Below are positions 57,872 through 64,000 of a stretch of 64,000 nucleotides of DNA, piece by piece. Origin of the DNA: Aerococcaceae bacterium zg-252 (lineage in GTDB: Bacteria > Bacillota > Bacilli > Lactobacillales > Aerococcaceae). The first letter of the stretch is position 1. Every line of letters begins with the position of its first letter. The translations under genes were made by a program, and so were the position numbers. The stretch spans positions 1,498,001 through 1,562,000 of the forward strand of contig CP066204.1 in the NCBI GenBank assembly GCA_016237705.1, written 5' to 3'. Below the pieces are notes generated by a model. The model ran no database searches, was not told the origin of the DNA, and worked only from the letters and a program-made list of their open reading frames with translations.

Positions 57872-58357
57872 CTAGTTCTTCAAAATTTCTTTTAATATTG
57901 CTTCTAACACGTTCACGACAATGCTATTTCCAGCTTGTTTATACAGTATTGACGATAATTTACCTTTTCTTCCTGGATATATAGCTTTAAGTTTATTAAA
58001 GTCTTCATCATCAAAACCCATAAGTCTAAAGCATTCTCGCTCTGTTAAATATCTATATTTACCATTACCTAGATCAATAATTCCTGAATTTGGAATACGC
58101 ACTTGCTTGGTGGAAATTGTGTAGGCAAACTTATCTATCACTTTAAGTCTTCCTCTAAAATTATTATTCTTAGGATCTCCTCTTATATGTCGAAGCATTG
58201 ACTCTTGCCTTACTTCATAAAGATTTGAAGCGTCTTTCTCAAGAAATTCAGATATATTCCTTGTTTGTATTTTTTCGAGTTTGCCAAAATTAAAATGATT
58301 AGTTCCCAAGATGCTCACAACAAAGATACGCTCTCTTTTCTGTGGTATTCCAAATTC
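57872..58357 (-). pseudogene. C5-cytosine methyltransferase, C-terminal fragment
   Basis: The frame begins mid-protein (FGIPQKRERIFVVSILG) and keeps the target-recognition tail and end motifs (LTERECFRLMGFDDEDF, YKQAGNSIVVNVLEAI). The catalytic half with PCQ is missing. The fragment ends 9 bp before the giant helicase gene, the same order as in related ICEs. The break point at about 58355 joins directly to an integrase fragment of opposite orientation, marking the ICE right-hand deletion edge. It is non-functional. Confidence 0.85.
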
Positions 58358-58862
58358 TATGCTTTACAGTGGAAACATATTGATTTTGAAAAATCGCAAA
58401 TTCAATTGATTCAAGCTTTGGATAGATATGGAGAAATAAAATCAACAAAAGGAAATAAAAAAACAATATTCTCTGTTTCAAGCGACCTACTTCAACTACT
58501 CAAACGCTGGAAAGAACAACAAAAACAAGAACTTTTTAAATTTGGAATCATCAGTAATCCAGAACAATTTGTATTTACATATTATAGATACAAAGGAAAA
58601 TATTAATAAACCCCTACATTCTGATTACTTAAACAACAAAATGAAAACAGTAAGAACAAGACATAAAGAACTTACTCACGCAACACCTCATAAACTCCGA
58701 CATACTGGTGCTACTTTAGCAAAACAAGCTGGTATGAGTTTAGAAGCAATCTCTGAAGCTTTGACACATAGTGATACATCAACAACACAAATCTATGTCA
58801 ATACTTCAAATGTTATTCCTATGGCTATTGGAGAATACGCATTAAATTCTATAAAACAATAA
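58355..58862 (+). pseudogene. Tyrosine integrase remnant beside rpsI
   Basis: The C-terminal half of a phage/ICE integrase. ALQWKHIDFEKSQIQL opens the fragment. The frame shifts by one base in the A run near 58600. The catalytic block continues: HKLRHTGATLAKQ, ALTHSDTSTTQIY with the Tyr, ending at 58862. The first catalytic Arg region is lost. It is convergent with rpsI, 94 bp away. The rpsI 3' end is a known ICE/phage integration site, so this is the int end of a former element there. Confidence 0.85.
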
Positions 58863-58892
58863 GGTAAATTTTAAGGTGAACTTTTACAAAAA

Positions 58893-58933
58893 ACAACAAA
58901 AAAAGCACCCATGAGGTAAACTCTTGAGTGCTT
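58893..58933 (-). terminator. Terminator of the rplM-rpsI operon
   Basis: On the minus strand AAGCACTC pairs with GGGTGCTT (58926-58933 with 58903-58910) around the loop, followed by seven T. It is 23 bp after the rpsI stop. Confidence 0.8.
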
Positions 58934-58956
58934 GAAACGTTGATACACCAACGATA

Positions 58957-59349
58957 TTAACGTTTTGAGAATTGAGAAGCTTTACGAGCTTTCTTAAGAC
59001 CTGGTTTCTTACGTTCAACCATACGAGGGTCACGTGTTAATAATCCAGCTGCTTTTAAAGCAGGACGGAAATCAGGATCTACTGTTAATAATGCACGTGC
59101 AATACCGTGACGGATTGCACCAGCTTGACCAGAGAATCCACCACCGTTTGCGTTAACTAATACATCGTATGAACCTAATGTTTCAGTTACAGCAAATGGT
59201 TGTTTCATAACTTCGTGTAAGTGAGGGAATGGGATGTATTCATCTAATGCTTTACCATTGATTGTGATAACACCAGTTCCTGGCACTAAGCGTACACGAG
59301 CTACTGAGTTTTTACGACGACCTGTACCTAAATATTGTGCTTTAGCCAA
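58957..59349 (-). CDS. rpsI: 30S ribosomal protein S9
   Basis: A 130-residue S9 with the full family pattern ([58 protein letters not shown]) and the conserved end QFSKR that contacts P-site tRNA. The start is TTG 59349, eight bases after GGAGG. It is co-transcribed with rplM, 13 bp upstream. The 3' end faces an integrase remnant, in line with use of rpsI as an att site. Confidence 0.98.
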   Translation of the reverse strand: MAKAQYLGTGRRKNSVARVRLVPGTGVITINGKALDEYIPFPHLHEVMKQPFAVTETLGSYDVLVNANGGGFSGQAGAIRHGIARALLTVDPDFRPALKAAGLLTRDPRMVERKKPGLKKARKASQFSKR

Positions 59350-59362
59350 TTGCTTTCCCTCC

Positions 59363-59806
59363 TTAAATTAATGTAGTAATGTCTAATGCTTTAGGTTGTT
59401 GAGCAGCATGATTGTGTTCAGCACCAGCATAAACATGTAATTTTGTAAATTGTTTACGACCTAAACGAGTATCAGGTAACATACCTTTTACAGATAACTC
59501 TACTAATTTACGAGAGTTTTTAGCACGTAAATCACCAGCAGAAATAGATTTTAATCCACCTGGGTAACCTGAGTGACGGTGATAAATTTTATCAGACGCT
59601 TTTTTACCTGTTAATGCTACTTTATCCGCATTGATTACGACTACGAAATCACCTGTATCTACGTGAGGTGTGAAAGTCGGTTTGTTTTTACCACGTAAAA
59701 TTGAAGCAACGACAGCAGAGAGACGACCTAAAGGCACATCTGTAGCATCTACTAATACCCAGTTACGTTCAACTTCGTTCTTTTTAGCCATATATGTTTG
59801 ACGCAC
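59363..59806 (-). CDS. rplM: 50S ribosomal protein L13
   Basis: A 147-residue L13 ([60 protein letters not shown]). I chose GTG 59806, eight bases after GGAGG; a longer frame to 59923 runs through the leader RNA and promoter. It is first in the rplM-rpsI operon, and likely regulated by the structured leader upstream. Confidence 0.97.
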   Translation of the reverse strand: MRQTYMAKKNEVERNWVLVDATDVPLGRLSAVVASILRGKNKPTFTPHVDTGDFVVVINADKVALTGKKASDKIYHRHSGYPGGLKSISAGDLRAKNSRKLVELSVKGMLPDTRLGRKQFTKLHVYAGAEHNHAAQQPKALDITTLI

Positions 59807-59890
59807 GATTGTTTCCTCCATTAATAAATCTAGTTGTTTGACAATTACTATTGAGTTTCCGGGGCTCATAGTGGGGCAAACAATACCGTC
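59807..59890 (-). ncRNA. Probable L13 autoregulatory leader
   Basis: The transcript start predicted from the promoter leaves a leader of about 80 nt. It can fold: CTATGAG pairs with CTCAATAG around CCCCGGAAA, and TTGTTTG pairs with CAAACAA outside. Position and GTTTGCCCC / AGCCCCGG elements agree with my memory of the Bacillota L13 leader, which binds L13. The match was not checked against a covariance model. Confidence 0.6.
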
Positions 59891-59894
59891 TATT

Positions 59895-59923
59895 ATCTTA
59901 CCGTCAACAAGCTCTAAAGTCAA
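59895..59923 (-). promoter_or_regulatory. Promoter of rplM-rpsI
   Basis: On the minus strand TTGACT (59923-59918) and TAAGAT (59900-59895) are separated by 17 bp, a good sigma-A promoter. Confidence 0.7.
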
Positions 59924-60003
59924 GTCTTTTCAAACGTATTTTTCAAAAAAATCATGTGAAATTTGCACCGGAAAACGAGTACGTTTTCACTTAATCCCCA
60001 CTA

Positions 60004-60039
60004 AACATAAAAAAGATGCGTACCAATTAGCACACATCT
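60004..60039 (-). terminator. Terminator downstream of the ClC gene
   Basis: On the minus strand AGATGTGT pairs with ACGCATCT with one G-U pair and is followed by six T. The rest of the gap between it and the rplM promoter holds nothing else that I recognise. Confidence 0.7.
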
Positions 60040-60107
60040 CATAAATACATTTAACATCAAAGTGTCTAAGTACTTTCAAACAAGCACGACCGTCCTCGCA
60101 CAATGCA

Positions 60108-61670
60108 TTACTCTACTTCCATTGACACTAACTCATTCACTGCATCTTGCATTTTAGCTAAATGTCCCTCATCTGTCACGACAATAAGTAAATCACCTGC
60201 TTGAATACGCAAATTCCCTTTAGTAACAAATTCTTTTTCGCCTCGACGAATAGTAGCAATAATAATATCTTTAGGCCACATTACTTCTTTAATCATCAGC
60301 CCAACTAATTTACTTTCGACTGGAACTGGGACTTCAAAAACAGTTCGTCTGCCTGTATGCTCACTATCTTCATCATGGCTCATCTTCTCAGCTAGCACTT
60401 CATAAATCGGTGCCATTTTCAAAAATTCTGCCGTTAAATACGCACTCAGTACACATACCCCTAATGGCATCAACTGATTCAAGCCACCTACCATTTCAGT
60501 GACCAACAATAAGGAAGTCAAAGGTGCTTTTCCGATTGCCGCAAAATACCCTGCCATCGCATAAATAACAAAACTTGAATAATAAACTTCTGGCACATGT
60601 AAAACACTCACTGCCATTTCACCAAATAAACTACCTATAATCGCACCTAATGATAATATCGGCAAAAAGATGCCACCTGGTAACCCTGTACCGTATGACA
60701 TCATCGCTAAAATAAAGCGACAACTAAATAATCCAAATAAAAATATAATTTCTGGTTGTTTTTCAACTAAGTCAAGTACCAGCTCGCCACCACCAAATAA
60801 TAAATCTTGGCTGTAAAGACCGACTGGAATCATAATTAAAAAGCCGATAACACTATAAAAGTGCTTAGGTACGCTTGGAAATAATGTGCCATAAATTTTA
60901 GGCAGTGCAAAGATACCTTGTTGATATAACCAACCTAAAAGCCCTAGCACCACACCGAGTATTACGATAACCCAATATAAATGAACAGGAAAAACCTCAT
61001 AATTACCTAAGTTTAACGACGGGGTAAGCCCAAAAAATTGTAACGACACAAAATTAGACACTAATCCTGCTGTTAAGGTAGTCAGTACCACATTACGACT
61101 GAAATTATGATGAACTTCTTCTAAAACAAACATTAAGCCGGCAATCGGTGCATTAAAAGCCGCTGCTAAACCAGCCCCAGCCCCAGCAGAAATTAAAATA
61201 TTTTCCTGTACCTTATTACTCTTTAAAGTGGCAGCAACACCATGTCCCACTGCTGCACCCAATTGAATTGACGGCCCTTCACGTCCTAAAATTAATCCTG
61301 AACCAATCGCAAGTGTCCCACCGACAAATTTTTTCCACAAAATTCGCCACCAGTTCATCGACAACTTACCTTGTAATTGTAATTCGACTTGTGGTATCCC
61401 ACTTCCCTTAATATGTGGTTCTGATTTCACAATTAAGCCTAAAATTATTGCTAATGCTATCGATACGAGTACCCAAAGTAGTAGCCACCATGGTTGATGC
61501 CAATGTTGATTAAGAAAATGAATAACATCAAGCACTACATCAATCCATTGCGTAATCAGCCAGCGAAACGTACTGACCACAAAACCAGCACATACCCCTA
61601 CGATAACACCAGTGATAATATATTTACTCTTTCGACTCACTACCGAAACATCTTGCTGTTTCTTCATCAT
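60108..61670 (-). CDS. ClC-family chloride channel/transporter with TrkA-C domain
   Basis: A 520-residue membrane protein with ten or more hydrophobic segments. Selectivity motifs are GSGIPQVE (89-96), GREGPSIQ (129-136) and GGIFLPILSLGA (about 345). A TrkA-C-like cytoplasmic domain covers about residues 440-520 (EVPVPVESKLVGLMIKEV ... GDLLIVVTDEGH). ClC proteins move chloride, or in some clades fluoride, often in exchange for protons. The TrkA-C domain suggests control by a ligand. It is a single gene on the minus strand. Confidence 0.93.
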   Translation of the reverse strand: MMKKQQDVSVVSRKSKYIITGVIVGVCAGFVVSTFRWLITQWIDVVLDVIHFLNQHWHQPWWLLLWVLVSIALAIILGLIVKSEPHIKGSGIPQVELQLQGKLSMNWWRILWKKFVGGTLAIGSGLILGREGPSIQLGAAVGHGVAATLKSNKVQENILISAGAGAGLAAAFNAPIAGLMFVLEEVHHNFSRNVVLTTLTAGLVSNFVSLQFFGLTPSLNLGNYEVFPVHLYWVIVILGVVLGLLGWLYQQGIFALPKIYGTLFPSVPKHFYSVIGFLIMIPVGLYSQDLLFGGGELVLDLVEKQPEIIFLFGLFSCRFILAMMSYGTGLPGGIFLPILSLGAIIGSLFGEMAVSVLHVPEVYYSSFVIYAMAGYFAAIGKAPLTSLLLVTEMVGGLNQLMPLGVCVLSAYLTAEFLKMAPIYEVLAEKMSHDEDSEHTGRRTVFEVPVPVESKLVGLMIKEVMWPKDIIIATIRRGEKEFVTKGNLRIQAGDLLIVVTDEGHLAKMQDAVNELVSMEVE

Positions 61671-61735
61671 TCATCTGTCATCTCTTCCTATTTTGAATTA
61701 ATGCCGACAGTCCAATACCAGACTGCCTATTATCA

Positions 61736-62302
61736 TTATAACAATTGCAAATCGTCACCTTTTTCAAAAGGATTTTGCTCATTGATATGGTCATAGAAGA
61801 AAATCCCTTTTAAGTGATCCAATTCATGTTGTACAACAATCGCTTCATAATCACGCAAACGCAATTCATGATGCTCACCATTGATGTCTTGATAACTTAC
61901 AGTAATACGTTTTGGACGGGGTACATAACCTGGGACATCACGATTTACCGATAGGCACCCCTCTCCGTCACGCAAAGCCACTTTTTGCACTGAATGACGA
62001 GTGATTTTAGGATTAAAGATAACATCACTCAGTAGAACACCTACTTCATTACCGTCTTCATCATATTCAAGTAAATGAACGGCAAAAATTTGTTTACTTA
62101 GATTGATTTGGGGTGCTGCTAAACCAACCCCTGCACGTAAGCCATATTGTTCAGCAATTTCATCATCTTGACTATTAACTAAAAATTCATGCATCAAACG
62201 TGCTGTTTCTTTTAATTCATCTGACAGTGGAAACTCTACCGGCTCAGCTACTTGACGCAGCGTTGGGTGTCCTTCCTCAATAATATCTTTCATTGTTAAC
62301 AT
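61736..62302 (-). CDS. def: Peptide deformylase
   Basis: A 188-residue metalloenzyme that removes the N-formyl group from new proteins. The three motifs are present: GVGLAAPQ (58-65), EGCLS (114-118, metal ligand Cys116) and HELDH (159-163). Length and insertions fit the Gram-positive type 2 class. The ATG follows AAGGAG with a long 11-base spacer; a second ATG lies three codons in. Confidence 0.97.
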   Translation of the reverse strand: MLTMKDIIEEGHPTLRQVAEPVEFPLSDELKETARLMHEFLVNSQDDEIAEQYGLRAGVGLAAPQINLSKQIFAVHLLEYDEDGNEVGVLLSDVIFNPKITRHSVQKVALRDGEGCLSVNRDVPGYVPRPKRITVSYQDINGEHHELRLRDYEAIVVQHELDHLKGIFFYDHINEQNPFEKGDDLQLL

Positions 62303-62338
62303 TAATTTTATTACTCCTTATATTTCATACCACTATAC

Positions 62339-63574
62339 TTATACTTCTTCATTACTTTGACGGCGGAATCCTTTTAACACATATAATTGTCGTTCTTCAT
62401 CAAATTCAACCGATTCAACCAATGTTTTTTGACGATACAGAGCCAGTAATTCTGACTCATACGGCTGAATATCTACTGTAAATGATTCACTAAGCGTAAC
62501 AATTTCTTGCCAAATCGCTTGTTTCAATTGTTCAATGCCGTCCTTATCCAATGCTGATACTAAAACATTCGGAAACAAGGTCGGTGCAAAAGAACCCTCG
62601 ATCTTATCTTTTTTATTATAAACGGTCAAAATCGGTAAATGTTCCATTTCCAATTCTTTAATCAAATTCATTACCGTTTGTTCTTGCATCATTCGGTCTG
62701 GGCTTGACGCATCGACCACATGCAATAATAAGTCAACATAACGCATTTCTTCTAAGGTCGACTTAAATGCTTGAATTAATGAAGTCGGCAATTCTTCAAT
62801 AAATCCTACCGTATCCGTCAATGTAAAGGCATCATGACCATTTATCGTCAATTGACGTGTCAAAGGGTCTAAAGTCGCAAATAGTTGATCTTGCACATAA
62901 GTATCACTCAAGGTCAACTCACGTAACAAAGTCGATTTCCCAGCATTAGTATAGCCTACTAATCCGATATTAAACTCACGTCCACTGCGACGACGCAAAC
63001 GAGTTCGTTCTCGATGCTCTGATAATTGTGCCAGTTCCTTTTTAATCGTTGTCATTAAACTGCGAATATGGCGACGGTCACTTTCTAATTTCGTTTCACC
63101 AGGCCCACGCGTTCCGATACCAGCACCTAGACGAGATAAATGTTTCCCTTGTCCATGCAGTCGTGGTAACAAATAATCGTACTGTGCTAGTTCCACTTGC
63201 AACTTACCTTCACGACTTCTCGCACGCATCGCAAAAATATCTAAAATCAACTGCACTCGGTCAATCACTCGCACACCAAGTTCTGACTCTAAATACCGAT
63301 TTGAACTGGGCGATAATTCATTGAGCGAGATAACCAAATCAATATCTTCTTTCACCACTTGGTCTTTAATTTCCAATAATTTACCACTGCCGACCGATGA
63401 TTTTGAATCTTGACGACTCAACTTTTGCGTCATCATTTTCACCGGTATCCCACCAACCGTTTCGGTTAAGGACGCCATTTCTTTCATTAATACTTGAAAT
63501 TTCTCATCAGTATATCGATCAGTATGCACACCCATTATTAACACACGTTCTGGCTGTAATTCTGTTTCAATCAT
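62339..63574 (-). CDS. hflX: GTPase HflX
   Basis: A 411-residue ribosome-associated GTPase that splits stalled or heat-stressed ribosomes. The N-terminal HflX domain has SVGSGKLLEIKDQV, YDYLLPRLHGQGKHLSRLGAG and GTRGPGETKLE. The G domain has G1 GYTNAGKST, G3 DTVGF and G4 YNKKD. I chose ATG 63574, seven bases after GGAGA; it overlaps the miaA stop by 8 bp, so the two are translationally coupled, the usual miaA-hflX order. Confidence 0.95.
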   Translation of the reverse strand: MIETELQPERVLIMGVHTDRYTDEKFQVLMKEMASLTETVGGIPVKMMTQKLSRQDSKSSVGSGKLLEIKDQVVKEDIDLVISLNELSPSSNRYLESELGVRVIDRVQLILDIFAMRARSREGKLQVELAQYDYLLPRLHGQGKHLSRLGAGIGTRGPGETKLESDRRHIRSLMTTIKKELAQLSEHRERTRLRRRSGREFNIGLVGYTNAGKSTLLRELTLSDTYVQDQLFATLDPLTRQLTINGHDAFTLTDTVGFIEELPTSLIQAFKSTLEEMRYVDLLLHVVDASSPDRMMQEQTVMNLIKELEMEHLPILTVYNKKDKIEGSFAPTLFPNVLVSALDKDGIEQLKQAIWQEIVTLSESFTVDIQPYESELLALYRQKTLVESVEFDEERQLYVLKGFRRQSNEEV

Positions 63575-64000
63575 GCTTTGCTCTCCTTTCTTCATTATTT
63601 TTTAAATGTTGTTGTACCAATTCAAACGCATCATCGCCACCATTCAATGACTCTAACCAGTGGGTATCAGTGAATCGATTGCGAAACCATGTTAATTGAC
63701 GCTTAGCGTAACGGCGAGAATTTTGTTGAATCATCGCAACGACTGCCTCTTTCGACAGCGTCCCCTCAAAATACGGCCACCATTCCTTATAACCAATCCC
63801 TTTTGCTCCATTGATTAATTCACCTTGATAACGTTGATACAATTGATATACTTCCTGCTCTAAACCGTCAGCTATCATCATTTCGACACGGCGATTAATT
63901 CGCTCATATAATAAATCACGTGGCATATCCAATATTAAAATACTGGCATCGAACACTGACTCTTGTAATTGATGTCGGTCTTGTGCAGAAAATAATTGTC
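63567..64000 (-). CDS. miaA: tRNA dimethylallyltransferase, N-terminus outside window
   Basis: The C-terminal part of MiaA, open to the window edge (upstream codons read LFSAQDRHQLQES). Visible family segments are ILDMPRDLLYERINRRVEMM, NGAKGIGYKEWWPYFEG and SRRYAKRQLTWFRNRF. MiaA adds a dimethylallyl group to A37 of tRNAs, using the DMAPP that the mevalonate pathway supplies. It is coupled to hflX. Confidence 0.95.
   Translation of the reverse strand, partial: QLFSAQDRHQLQESVFDASILILDMPRDLLYERINRRVEMMIADGLEQEVYQLYQRYQGELINGAKGIGYKEWWPYFEGTLSKEAVVAMIQQNSRRYAKRQLTWFRNRFTDTHWLESLNGGDDAFELVQQHLKNNEERRAKHD

Larger units (their letters stand above)
24453..58357. mobile_element. Decayed integrative conjugative element (Tn1549-like) inserted in hsdM
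   Basis: The left edge lies where hsdM homology ends. Contents are three adjacent serine recombinases, a sigma-like orf, MobC, a relaxase, an SSB-like protein, a giant methylase-helicase and a cytosine methyltransferase fragment, a set I associate with Tn1549-family elements of Firmicutes. Codon use (AGA, ATA) differs from the core genes. Later insertions are two group II introns, an IS200/IS605 copy and a restriction-defence operon. No coupling protein, VirB4 or other secretion gene is present. The right edge is a chimeric junction with a different integrase at about 58355. TGTGTCAG occurs near both sides of the recombinase block (about 24470 and 29470), a possible att trace. It is probably immobile by itself. 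Confidence 0.75.

Noticed and set aside
24453..58357. Functional conjugative transfer apparatus
   Set aside because: No VirB4, VirD4, VirB6 or lytic transglycosylase gene was found in the interval; only relaxation and accessory genes remain.
1..64000. Antibiotic resistance, tRNA or rRNA genes
   Set aside because: I looked for ribosomal-protection, methylase, acetyltransferase and efflux proteins and for clover-leaf clusters; none was recognisable.

Overview
ORGANISM. The window looks like a low-GC Gram-positive chromosome of the order Lactobacillales. It carries a mevalonate-pathway cluster (mvk-mvaD-pmk-fni), type I pantothenate kinase, guaA, the rplM-rpsI pair, def, hflX and miaA. An Aerococcaceae/Carnobacteriaceae-like host is my inference; genus cannot be fixed from the sequence alone. 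Core genes use many CGT arginine codons. The large insert from 24.4 to 58.3 kb prefers AGA/ATA and is clearly more AT-rich, which suggests a clostridial-type source.

LAYOUT. (1) 1-6440 is an island stack beside the 3' end of guaA: a mobilisable element (MobC-like fragment, tyrosine integrase, excisionase, divergent repressor, membrane protein), a decayed ISL3-type insertion sequence, and a second remnant island (dinD, integrase and DUF3173-like fragments) bracketed by copies of the guaA terminal codons. (2) 6426-18318 is core chromosome: guaA, coaA, the mevalonate operon, a BaiN-type flavoprotein, and a TetR / nitronate monooxygenase / LLM monooxygenase cluster. Between mvk and mvaD lie two tandem 119-nt units with different helices at identical offsets, a strong candidate for an undescribed structured RNA. 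(3) 18737-24452 is a type I restriction locus: hsdR, a mosaic hsdS with 18 copies of GCTGT, and an hsdM broken by an in-frame stop and by insertion of the next element. (4) 24453-58357 is a decayed integrative conjugative element: three large serine recombinases, sigma-like orf, IS200/IS605 copy, radical-SAM/ClbS/GyrI/WYL cargo, MobC, relaxase, a restriction-defence operon, an SSB-like protein and a giant methylase-helicase. Group II introns split both the relaxase and the helicase. I see no VirB4, VirD4 or other type IV secretion gene, so the element is incomplete. (5) 58355-64000 holds an integrase remnant next to rpsI, then rpsI, rplM with its leader, a ClC channel, def, hflX and partial miaA.

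HOW IT WORKS TOGETHER. The most interesting cargo is one leftward operon (46319 to 39367): a small HTH controller with a C-box-like palindrome upstream, a HaeIII-like cytosine methyltransferase and endonuclease (GGCC expected from family similarity), a protein with two GHKL ATPase domains and a histidine-kinase-like H-box, a receiver-domain protein, and a second cytosine methyltransferase. This pairs a classic restriction system with what reads as a phosphorelay. Together with the slippage-prone hsdS it makes the region a restriction/defence hotspot.

DECAY. Single-base frameshifts, most of them in A runs, occur in the first recombinase, sigma-like gene, radical-SAM gene, relaxase, integrase remnant and IS transposase, while core genes are intact. 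This suggests real decay of the mobile DNA, though assembly error in homopolymers must be excluded. No tRNA, rRNA, CRISPR array or recognisable antibiotic-resistance gene was seen.
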